A DNA stretch of 9,712 nucleotides, taken from positions 1-9,712 of the forward strand of contig JAWRJC010000023.1 of the NCBI GenBank assembly GCA_040307715.1, in the 5' to 3' direction. The first letter of the stretch is position 1. Each line of letters begins with the position of its first letter. Under the pieces are notes generated by a model. It searched no databases. It saw only the letters and a program-made list of their open reading frames with translations, and had not been told where the DNA came from. Positions 1-5,503 of this stretch are shown here, in pieces. Source of the DNA: RUG13615 sp040307715 (GTDB lineage: Bacteria > Bacillota > Clostridia > Peptostreptococcales > Anaerovoracaceae). A program made the position numbers and the translations under genes.

Positions 1-2
1 TT

Positions 3-338
3 TTATTTCACAGCTTCTATGATTTCAAGAAGCCGGTCCATACGATATTTGGCGCGGCCTTTTGTCCAGGCCCCGATGAAGCCGGTCAGCGGAGAATCCT
101 GACTCCTGAGACCAAAGAACCGGTACGAGATCCAGGCACTGACGCGGACGGTCGTCTCCGAATACTCGAATTTGAACATCTGCATCCCGGACCACAGTGA
201 TGATCCTTTGACATAGACGGTCTCGCCGCCGTTGTCGAAATACTGGAATTTCTCCTGTGCCAGATAGTTGATCAGCGCCTGATCGACCCTGGTCACCTCC
301 CCTTTCTTATAGGGGACTTCCACGACGGTCCTCGGCAT
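3..338 (-). CDS. Hypothetical 111-aa soluble protein, last gene of a small three-gene cassette
   Basis: I do not recognise a named family. The 111-residue product has no signal peptide or membrane helix. It reads as a small alpha/beta protein: an N-terminal strand (VVEVPYKK), a helix around residues 17-29, alternating strand-like segments at about 38-75 (ETVYVKG, MFKFEYSE, VRVSAWISY) and a C-terminal helix at about 97-110. The layout recalls small proteins that accompany zinc-ribbon proteins in Clostridia, which end in a strand, a GF-G turn and a helix, but that is memory and not a search. The ATG follows the upstream stop codon after one base (TGA-C-ATG), so translation is probably coupled to the zinc-ribbon gene; only a weak GGTGGG precedes it. 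The TAA stop lies inside the window, so the gene is complete. Cotranscription with the two upstream genes is inferred from the spacing. Confidence 0.72.
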   Translation of the reverse strand: MPRTVVEVPYKKGEVTRVDQALINYLAQEKFQYFDNGGETVYVKGSSLWSGMQMFKFEYSETTVRVSAWISYRFFGLRSQDSPLTGFIGAWTKGRAKYRMDRLLEIIEAVK

Positions 339-339
339 G

Positions 340-615
340 TCAGCCCACCGCCTTTCCGCAGCGCGGACACCGTTTACAGGTCTTTGTCAGCGGCAGTCCG
401 CATTCCGGGCAGACGCGGCTGTCCGCGATGATCCGCTCGTGTTCCTTGTTGCCTTTCAGGCCGTCATAAACCGCCAGCAGGACACCTGCCGCGATCAGCG
501 CCAACCCTATGATCAGGTGCTGTGTGCCGCCGGCATGTCTGGCCGCCAGTGTTGCGTACATGACCTCTTCGAGCAGTCCGATCACGATCACCGCATAGGC
601 GGACCACATCAGCAT
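340..615 (-). CDS. Small two-helix membrane protein with C-terminal zinc ribbon
   Basis: The 91-aa product has two hydrophobic segments, about residues 4-24 and 33-51, joined by a short polar loop. A charged linker (about 52-68) leads to a C-terminal zinc ribbon, with CPEC at 69-72 and CPRC at 83-86, a CX2C-X10-CX2C tetrad that should bind one zinc ion. An extra cysteine at 80 lies between the pairs. The ribbon probably faces the cytoplasm, but topology is inferred. The ATG at 615 is favoured over the in-frame ATG two codons later because GGAGG sits 8 bases upstream. The gene starts 21 bp after the 85-aa membrane protein gene and ends one base before the 111-aa gene, so the three look like one operon. 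Many small bacterial zinc-ribbon membrane proteins have no assigned function, and none can be given here. Confidence 0.8.
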   Translation of the reverse strand: MLMWSAYAVIVIGLLEEVMYATLAARHAGGTQHLIIGLALIAAGVLLAVYDGLKGNKEHERIIADSRVCPECGLPLTKTCKRCPRCGKAVG

Positions 616-636
616 AGGCGATTCCTCCGGTACTCC

Positions 637-894
637 TCAGCCCTGTCCGCGCGGTCTGCGCGGCTTGGGCAGTTGTTTTCTTTCCTGTTCATACTCTTCC
701 TGCTCAAATCTATCATCACGGTGTTTACGCCCGAACAGCCAGAGTATGACACCCCAGTACATCATACTTCCGCCCAGCAGATAGAACGCAAGGCTCGTCC
801 GGGAGGAATCCGACTTCATCACCCCTGCCGCGAAGAACAGGATCAGCAGCCAGACCGCATACCCAAGTAATTTGTACAGGGTGCTTTGTTTCAT
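637..894 (-). CDS. Small two-helix membrane protein, first gene of the cassette
   Basis: The 85-aa product has two predicted membrane helices, about residues 9-25 and 35-54, and a highly charged C-terminal tail (about 56-85) that is acidic first (DDRFEQEEYEQE) and then basic and proline-rich. I recognise no domain. The start shows no Shine-Dalgarno sequence, unlike nearly every other gene in the window. A promoter-like pair (minus-strand TTGCAT, 17 bp, TATCAT) ends only 6 bp before the ATG, so the transcript could be leaderless. An alternative is that a later start is used, but no internal ATG or GTG with a good ribosome site keeps both helices. The next gene starts 21 bp downstream and its ribosome site abuts this stop codon. 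The hydrophobic pattern and operon position support a real gene; function is unknown. Confidence 0.68.
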   Translation of the reverse strand: MKQSTLYKLLGYAVWLLILFFAAGVMKSDSSRTSLAFYLLGGSMMYWGVILWLFGRKHRDDRFEQEEYEQERKQLPKPRRPRGQG

Positions 895-900
895 AACTAT

Positions 901-929
901 ATGATATCTTTGTTCTTAAATTGATGCAA
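901..929 (-). promoter_or_regulatory. Candidate promoter for the small membrane/zinc-ribbon cassette
   Basis: On the minus strand a -35-like TTGCAT (924-929, three of six consensus bases) is followed after exactly 17 bp by a -10-like TATCAT (901-906, five of six). The -10 lies 6 bp from the ATG at 894, which puts the predicted transcription start at or next to the start codon. This fits the missing ribosome binding site but is unproved. The -35 touches the edge of the palindrome at 929-962. Confidence 0.45.
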
Positions 930-962
930 GAGGGGCGGACATGTATACATGACCACCCCTCT
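929..962 (-). terminator. 34-bp near-perfect palindrome, probable terminator of the opine dehydrogenase gene
   Basis: Two 17-base arms (929-945 and 946-962) meet at a perfect 12-bp core, CATGTATACATG. Read as minus-strand RNA the arms pair with one G-U wobble and one U-U mismatch. Read on the plus strand the wobble becomes a C-A mismatch, so the structure favours a minus-strand transcript, that of the dehydrogenase ending at 976. The stem is GC-rich at its base (AGAGGGG/CCCCTCT). The T-run after it is poor (TTGCATCAATTT), so termination may be weak. The same DNA could also serve as a protein-binding dyad next to the downstream promoter. Confidence 0.5.
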
Positions 963-975
963 TTGTTAATGCAAA

Positions 976-2199
976 CTATGCTTCGACGTAATTCCCGTTG
1001 TGGAGGTAGTCAAGCATCTGTTCTTTGTTCATGTGGCCGATGCCGAGGTCTTCCAGCGTGACGCCTTCTTCCCAGAAGTTGTGCTGCGGAAGCATTGCGT
1101 TACCGAAGTTGATCATGGAATCGATCAGCGGTGTCTCAACGCCGAACTTCTTGCCCAGCTCATGATAGACGTGGCAGCCGACCGGCAGGTCTTCCGTCAT
1201 GTAACGGCTGTCAACGGAGAATGGGCCGGTGCCGATCGCCATCGGATACTCTTCGTCGAACGGAACATGGATATCATAGCCCATGTATTCGGGTCCGAGG
1301 ATGTTGGATCTGGAGAAGAACTCTTCCTTTTCGAAGGGCTGGATGCCTACGCCGCAGGCTTCAGCAACCGCTTTCTCTTCGCAGTAGACAGTGTACTGGA
1401 CCTGGGAAACGGTCGGGCTGTAAACGTGGCAGTAGATCGAGAAGTCCTTCTTGGTGGTGCCGTATCTGACACCGAAGTTCTCCAGCGCGCCGCAGCCGAG
1501 GATGACGCCCGGGCAGTGGAGGATCGGGTTGACATTGGAGAAACCAGTGTCAAGAACGGTGTCAGCAGCAACAGGGCCGTCGCCCAGTCTGACGCTGTCC
1601 ATAGCCGCCATGAACTTGATGGATTCGAGGAACAGATCGGTGTCCTTCGTCGGCAGTGCACAACCGCGCAGGGTGACCGCTCTGTAGTTGATCTGGGTGC
1701 CGCTCAGCATCGCGGTACCTTCCTGGTCGATACGGCTGCCGTAAGGAGCGGAGGACCAGCCGCCGACGATGATGTCTTTGTCGCAGCCCATCTCTCTCAT
1801 CAGTTTTCTGAAGCGGAGTGTGCCGTAGTTGTCCGGGAAGATATGGATGACCTGACCATCCTGCAGGGACGGAATGATCTTCTTCATGAAAGCTTCGTGG
1901 CCGACAGCCGGCAGAGCGATAACGATAACGCCTGCTTCTTTGACTGCTCCGGAAATGTCAGTCGTCATTCTGTCGAACTTTGCGATGCCGGCTCTGTACA
2001 GACCGATCTTGTTCGGCTGTCTGCCGTGGAAATTAAAACCGTGCTCCAGGTTTGCCAGGGTCTTCGGTGCGAAGCGCTCATCTTCGCAGAGAATGACGTC
2101 CTGACCGGCCAGAACACAGTCTGCAGCAATCGCTTTACCAATACCACCAGCGCCGCATACTACGATCGGCTTGCCTTCGCAATAGGACAAATCTTTCAT
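976..2199 (-). CDS. Opine dehydrogenase (NAD/NADP octopine/nopaline dehydrogenase family)
   Basis: The 407-aa protein has an N-terminal Rossmann domain with the dinucleotide motif GAGGIG at residues 16-21. An acidic residue (E39) at the end of the second strand favours NAD(H) over NADP(H). The C-terminal helical domain, about residues 200-390, fits the octopine dehydrogenase family: SNVNPILHCP (221-230) carries the likely catalytic H228, and RYMTEDLP (332-339) and TPLIDSMI (357-364) follow. Family enzymes reductively join an amino acid to a 2-oxo acid, giving a secondary-amine opine, or run in reverse; the substrate here cannot be read from sequence. Length is normal and the product should be cytoplasmic. 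The start is set by AAAGGAG 8 bases upstream (2208-2214). The gene is transcribed alone, divergently from a racemase-like gene, and closed by a palindrome at 929-962. A broader ketopantoate-reductase-like role is less likely because of the C-terminal domain. Confidence 0.87.
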   Translation of the reverse strand: MKDLSYCEGKPIVVCGAGGIGKAIAADCVLAGQDVILCEDERFAPKTLANLEHGFNFHGRQPNKIGLYRAGIAKFDRMTTDISGAVKEAGVIVIALPAVGHEAFMKKIIPSLQDGQVIHIFPDNYGTLRFRKLMREMGCDKDIIVGGWSSAPYGSRIDQEGTAMLSGTQINYRAVTLRGCALPTKDTDLFLESIKFMAAMDSVRLGDGPVAADTVLDTGFSNVNPILHCPGVILGCGALENFGVRYGTTKKDFSIYCHVYSPTVSQVQYTVYCEEKAVAEACGVGIQPFEKEEFFSRSNILGPEYMGYDIHVPFDEEYPMAIGTGPFSVDSRYMTEDLPVGCHVYHELGKKFGVETPLIDSMINFGNAMLPQHNFWEEGVTLEDLGIGHMNKEQMLDYLHNGNYVEA

Positions 2200-2254
2200 C
2201 TTTACCTCTCCTTTGATAGATATTGTGATGTAAGTATTAACTGGTTTAAATTCA

Positions 2255-2269
2255 ATGACTTGGTTTCAC
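2255..2269 (+). repeat. Copy 1 of the ATGACTTGGTnnCAC repeat
   Basis: ATGACTTGGTTTCAC here matches ATGACTTGGTGACAC at 2501-2515 in 13 of 15 positions, the first ten being identical. It lies in the dehydrogenase leader, roughly 12-26 bases after the predicted start. The paired positions in one divergent region suggest a shared regulator site. Confidence 0.4.
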
Positions 2270-2284
2270 CGAATTTCGTTCACC
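2265..2284. repeat. TTCACC-N8-TTCACC direct repeat at the dehydrogenase start site
   Basis: TTCACC occurs at 2265-2270 and again at 2279-2284 with a 14-bp repeat period. It covers the predicted transcription start of the opine dehydrogenase gene and abuts the ATGACTTGGT copy at 2255. The position suits a repressor or other operator, but no regulator is identified. Confidence 0.35.
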
Positions 2285-2287
2285 TAT

Positions 2288-2315
2288 ATTATAGCACCTC
2301 AAAAACACCATGCAA
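2288..2315 (-). promoter_or_regulatory. Promoter of the opine dehydrogenase gene
   Basis: On the minus strand a perfect TATAAT (2288-2293) lies 16 bp downstream of TTGCAT (2310-2315), a weak -35 with three of six consensus bases. Transcription should start near 2281, giving a leader of about 80 bases before the ATG at 2199. The strong -10 with a poor -35 suggests possible dependence on an activator, which is inference. Confidence 0.65.
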
Positions 2316-2460
2316 CCGCTTTTTCAGACTCTTTGGAAAGCTTTGCTGCCTGTCTCGTTTCCCTGCTGCCCGATAGGTTTGTACATCATTGCGGTTACTG
2401 CGGTTCCGCTGACCGGAATTCACAAAAGTGCAATCCAACAACTGTCGGCTTTTGTTTCCG

Positions 2461-2482
2461 TATTGAAAATTCTGAATCAATA
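2461..2482. promoter_or_regulatory. Inverted repeat TATTGA-N10-TCAATA over the racemase -35
   Basis: Perfect 6-bp arms at 2461-2466 and 2477-2482 flank a 10-bp centre and overlap the -35 hexamer (2463-2468) and much of the spacer. The 16-bp centre-to-centre spacing, about one and a half helical turns, is at best loosely compatible with a dimeric regulator. No matching regulator gene is present in the window. Confidence 0.35.
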
Positions 2483-2491
2483 GGATAAAAT
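2463..2491 (+). promoter_or_regulatory. Promoter of the racemase-like gene
   Basis: TTGAAA (2463-2468, five of six consensus bases) and TAAAAT (2486-2491, five of six) are separated by exactly 17 bp, a good housekeeping sigma-factor promoter. Transcription should begin near 2498, leaving a leader of about 40 bases to the ATG at 2538. Confidence 0.65.
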
Positions 2492-2500
2492 GCATCACAG

Positions 2501-2515
2501 ATGACTTGGTGACAC
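2501..2515 (+). repeat. Copy 2 of the ATGACTTGGTnnCAC repeat
   Basis: This is the partner of the copy at 2255-2269, in the same genome orientation, sitting just downstream of the predicted transcription start of the racemase-like gene. A protein bound here would block early elongation from that promoter. Chance is not excluded for a 10-base exact match in a 338-bp region. Confidence 0.4.
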
Positions 2516-2537
2516 GTTATTGCACAAGGAGATCACA

Positions 2538-3317
2538 ATGAGTAAGAAATTCGATAATCAGTATGATCTGATCCATTGCCCCGAAGATCTGGACAAGTAT
2601 TACAGAGTTGCGGACGAGCGTTATATCGCAGGTCATGCGATCGGCATCGTTGCCATCGATCTGCAGTATCCGAAGATGCCCGGCAATGTCGTCAATGCAT
2701 TGACCTATAAGTATCCGGTCCTTTATAAGAAAGTTGAATTTGAGATCGAACGGCTCTTCGAAGGCGACCCCACAATCAAGGATGACATCATCGCTGCCGC
2801 CAAGGCGCTCGAAGCGGACGGCGTGCGCGCGGTCATCGGTGCCTGCGGCTTCTTTGCCAACTTCCAGGAAGAGATCGCCGACGCACTCGAAGTACCTGCT
2901 TTCATGACCAGCATGCTGCAGCTGCCCATGATCAAGATGGGACTCAAGAAAGGCGAGAAGATCGGTATCATCACCGCCAGCGGCGGCAATGTCACGGATG
3001 AGATGCTCATCAAAATGGGTGTGCAGCCGGAAGACTGCTACGTGCAGGATCTTGAGAGTGTCGAAGGGTTTGCCTACATCCGCAGGCTGAAGGATCACCT
3101 GCAGAACAAAGAAGTCGGCGACAGCGTGGTCGAAGCAGCCATGGCGCTCGTCACAGAGCACGACGACGTCGGCGCGATCCTGCTCGAGTGCAGCGATATC
3201 CCGCCGTATGCGTACCGCGTCCAGCAGGCCACCGGACTGCCGGTATTCGACTTCATCACCCTGATCAACTGGGCGCACGACGCTGTGACACAGACTCCCT
3301 ACTACGGGCATTTCTAA
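2538..3317 (+). CDS. Aspartate/glutamate racemase-superfamily protein
   Basis: The 259-aa product has the two-cysteine pattern of cofactor-independent Asp/Glu racemase-fold enzymes. C103 lies in IGACGFF and C218 in LLECSDIPPYAYRVQQ, each at the end of a hydrophobic strand; GIITASGG (143-150) begins the second half, as in this duplicated fold. Family members racemise aspartate, glutamate or hydantoins, isomerise maleate, or decarboxylate arylmalonates, so substrate is open. The retained cysteine pair argues for racemase or isomerase chemistry over the one-cysteine decarboxylases. I chose the ATG at 2538 because AAGGAG (2526-2531) lies 6 bases before it; a longer frame from a TTG at 2520 would run through that ribosome site. 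No signal peptide or membrane segment is visible. The gene is divergent from the opine dehydrogenase and ends at a strong terminator. The pairing suggests linked amino-acid-derivative metabolism, which is inference. Confidence 0.83.
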   Translation: MSKKFDNQYDLIHCPEDLDKYYRVADERYIAGHAIGIVAIDLQYPKMPGNVVNALTYKYPVLYKKVEFEIERLFEGDPTIKDDIIAAAKALEADGVRAVIGACGFFANFQEEIADALEVPAFMTSMLQLPMIKMGLKKGEKIGIITASGGNVTDEMLIKMGVQPEDCYVQDLESVEGFAYIRRLKDHLQNKEVGDSVVEAAMALVTEHDDVGAILLECSDIPPYAYRVQQATGLPVFDFITLINWAHDAVTQTPYYGHF

Positions 3318-3336
3318 AACCATTCAATGAGAAACG

Positions 3337-3370
3337 AAAAAGGCTTCCGTTCCGTACGGAAGCCTTTTTT
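3337..3370. terminator. Strong terminator shared by the convergent racemase and U32 genes
   Basis: A perfect 14-bp stem (3337-3350 with 3356-3369) around a 5-base loop is flanked by A-runs on one side and T-runs on the other. On the plus strand it ends in six Ts, starting 19 bp after the racemase stop. On the minus strand it ends in five Ts, 27 bp past the U32 stop. It should work in both directions. Confidence 0.92.
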
Positions 3371-3397
3371 ATTATCCGTTTGCCTTCCCGGAATCGC

Positions 3398-5473
3398 TCA
3401 GCGGCGCCGGATGTAATGCCGCCGGCTTTTTGGATCCCCCTCCACCAGGTAGGTCACCCCTTTGCGGTCCGTAAGCGTCTTTGCCAGGATCGGATACTCA
3501 GTGATCATCAGGTCACGGACCTGCTCCTGCGGCAGTTCCTCCGGAGAATACGCCGCCACACGCGCGCCGAGTTCCTTCAGTGCGCGGGCAGCCTGCCGGT
3601 TGGTCACATTGAGTCCTTCTCCCAGCCAGACCGTCACTCCGGCATCCACGAGCCGCTTGATCCATCCGGGGTTGTTGAGATACACCGGCGGCTGTTCCCC
3701 GGCAGCCGGCGATGCAGCCTGCTCCGCAAAAGCGGCGATCCGCGCCAGTTCCTCATCCTCCGCACCGCGCGTCACAACGCTGAACCGTCTCGCCTCTTCC
3801 GGGACTGGTGCGGGCGCCTCCAGCGGCATCCGTTTTTCGATATCCTCAATGAGCTGCTTTTCATCAACTGGCAATGCCCCGGCCTTGGCAGCAGTACTGC
3901 CGAGTTCTTCTTCCAGCTGCTCCAGCGCTTCGCGCCGCAGCCGGTTGATCACTGATACCGGCAGGAAGACGCTGCCGTCGATAAACAAGTCCACCCTGTC
4001 CGCTTCGAACGGCGTCCCGCCGGTTTTGCGCAGCTGCTCCTCGATCCGGACAAGATCGGGTCCTTTGCTCTGTGCTTTTTCGCACGGCGCTTCATCCCGG
4101 ATCCGCACTTCCGCCTGCCCGTCCGCACAGCAGACAGACAGCCACGCAGGCGCCCCCGGCACCGCTCCGAACCGCATCTGTACAGGGACCCTGCGGGTAT
4201 TCGGCAGACTGGCTTTTTGCGCCTGTTCCATCAGGCGGGCATCCCTGATCAGATACACTTTATCTTCGGGCAGGACTCTCTCTTTGACATCGCCGAGCCG
4301 GACCGTTTCCCCCTGTTGTCCGGGTCTGCCCGCCAGCGGCTTCAGATACGTCACGGTCGCCGTGACATTCCTGCCGAGCCCGTCCGCAGGGCGGATCTCG
4401 ATGACATCTCCCATTCCGACCGGCCGGTCGAGGCGGACATCCGCGAGCACCCCTTTCTGCCGCAGTATCCTGCCTGCATAGAGCCCGCTGTTTTTCGGCG
4501 TCGCCAGTGCCATCATCCGCTTGATATCTTTTCCTGTGAACGGCATCGCCTGCGCCCCGCAGACGCTTTCAGGCGCGGCTTTATAATACGCGTCGGAAAA
4601 CCCTTCCCTGTTGAAGACCTTAAGGAGCGATTCTTTGTCCTCTGCATTGACCGTGTAACCGCCGTACTCCATGAACAGATCCAGATACTTGCGGTAGATC
4701 CGGACCACCGTCGCCACATATTCCGGCGATTTCATGCGCCCCTCGATCTTGAACGACCGGACGCCTGCTTCGGTCAGTTCCCCGAGATGGTCGATCTGAC
4801 ACATGTCCTTGGGGCTGAGGAAGTGTGCGGTCCTTCCGGTTTCATCTCTGTACGGCAGCCTGCACGGCTGCGCGCACGCTCCCTTGTTGGCACTGCGGCC
4901 GCCGATGGCGCGGCTCATCTGGCACTGCCCCGAATAGCACATGCACAGAGCGCCGTGTACGAAGACCTCGATCTCCGCCAAGCCCGCCGCGCAGATCTCG
5001 CGGATCTCAGGCAGCGTCAGTTCGCGGGACAGCACAACGCGCTCATAGCCGAGTGCCGCCGCGGTGCGCACACCTTCCAGATTGTACACGGTCGCCTGCG
5101 TCGAGAGATGCAGCTTCGCGCCGGGCAGATGCTCCCGCAGCATCCGGCCAAGCCCCAGGTCCTGGATGATGAAGCCGTCTGCGCCGGCCGCATACATCTG
5201 TTTGGCCGCCTCCCAGGCAGCCGGCAGATCTTCGTCCGTCAGCAGGGTGTTCATCGTCACGTAGATCTTCACTCCGCGCACATGCGCATAGCGGACCGCT
5301 TCCCTGAACGTTTCTTCATCGAAGTTGCCGGCCTGCATGCGCGCATTAAAGGACGGACCACCCAGATAGACGGCGTCCGCCCCGTTTTCCACAGCGGCGA
5401 TAAGCTGCGGCATGCCGCCTGCCGGTGCCAGGATCTCCGGCTTTGTCAATGTCGTTGAACGTTGATTTTTCAT
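3398..5473 (-). CDS. U32 family protein with DUF3656 domain (RlhA-type), short C-terminus
   Basis: The 691-aa protein opens with KPEILAPAGG (11-20), the start of the U32 TIM-barrel domain. Signature segments are CMCYSGQC (177-184), NKGACAQPCR (196-205) and FKIEGRMKSPEY (241-252). C177, C184 and C200, with C204 or C225, are candidate ligands for the iron-sulfur cluster known in U32 proteins. DUF3656 covers about 428-522 (GGTPFE, then LPVSVINRLRREAL). The closest studied relative is E. coli RlhA, which hydroxylates C2501 of 23S rRNA with iron-sulfur and prephenate-pathway support. The old 'peptidase/collagenase' label is poorly supported. The C-terminal part (VYLNNPGW, LMITEYP, LTDRKG) lacks the cysteine-rich insert and tail I recall from clostridial homologues. 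The start lacks a clear Shine-Dalgarno site, having only AAAAGAAAA, but the domain begins so early that a later start is unlikely. It lies 30 bp after the ClC gene, probably in the same operon. Confidence 0.86.
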   Translation of the reverse strand: MKNQRSTTLTKPEILAPAGGMPQLIAAVENGADAVYLGGPSFNARMQAGNFDEETFREAVRYAHVRGVKIYVTMNTLLTDEDLPAAWEAAKQMYAAGADGFIIQDLGLGRMLREHLPGAKLHLSTQATVYNLEGVRTAAALGYERVVLSRELTLPEIREICAAGLAEIEVFVHGALCMCYSGQCQMSRAIGGRSANKGACAQPCRLPYRDETGRTAHFLSPKDMCQIDHLGELTEAGVRSFKIEGRMKSPEYVATVVRIYRKYLDLFMEYGGYTVNAEDKESLLKVFNREGFSDAYYKAAPESVCGAQAMPFTGKDIKRMMALATPKNSGLYAGRILRQKGVLADVRLDRPVGMGDVIEIRPADGLGRNVTATVTYLKPLAGRPGQQGETVRLGDVKERVLPEDKVYLIRDARLMEQAQKASLPNTRRVPVQMRFGAVPGAPAWLSVCCADGQAEVRIRDEAPCEKAQSKGPDLVRIEEQLRKTGGTPFEADRVDLFIDGSVFLPVSVINRLRREALEQLEEELGSTAAKAGALPVDEKQLIEDIEKRMPLEAPAPVPEEARRFSVVTRGAEDEELARIAAFAEQAASPAAGEQPPVYLNNPGWIKRLVDAGVTVWLGEGLNVTNRQAARALKELGARVAAYSPEELPQEQVRDLMITEYPILAKTLTDRKGVTYLVEGDPKSRRHYIRRR

Positions 5474-5503
5474 CGTTTTCTTTTTAATTTACATAAACGG
5501 GTT

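Larger units (their letters stand above)
2200..2537. other. Divergent intergenic control region (338 bp)
   Basis: This stretch separates the opine dehydrogenase (minus) from the racemase-like gene (plus) and is visibly more AT-rich than its neighbours. It holds one good promoter per strand, two copies of ATGACTTGGT, a TTCACC direct repeat at the dehydrogenase start site and a dyad over the racemase -35. The middle part, about 2316-2460, shows only short direct repeats (GCTGCC at 2345 and 2365; GCGGTT at 2391 and 2400). The open frames across it have no ribosome sites or protein-like composition, so I call it non-coding. No regulator gene lies in the window. Confidence 0.7.

Noticed and set aside
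1000..2376. Long open frame on the plus strand opposite the opine dehydrogenase
   Set aside because: It is the mirror of a well-supported gene, has no ribosome site, and its composition shows no domain. Codon bias of the real gene suppresses stops in this frame.
2316..2460. Possible riboswitch or small RNA in the middle of the divergent region
   Set aside because: It lies upstream of both promoters, no stable stem or known riboswitch core was seen, and only short direct repeats are present.
2289..2498. 69-codon minus-strand frame in the divergent intergenic region
   Set aside because: It has no Shine-Dalgarno site, runs into the dehydrogenase -10 region and has a composition unlike a protein. 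The region is better explained as regulatory.
2517..3323. 268-codon minus-strand frame opposite the racemase-like gene
   Set aside because: It mirrors the real gene, which has an exact promoter, ribosome site and family motifs on the other strand.
4217..5458. 413-codon plus-strand frame opposite the U32 gene
   Set aside because: It is an antisense shadow of a GC-rich gene, rich in Arg, His and Asp with no domain pattern.
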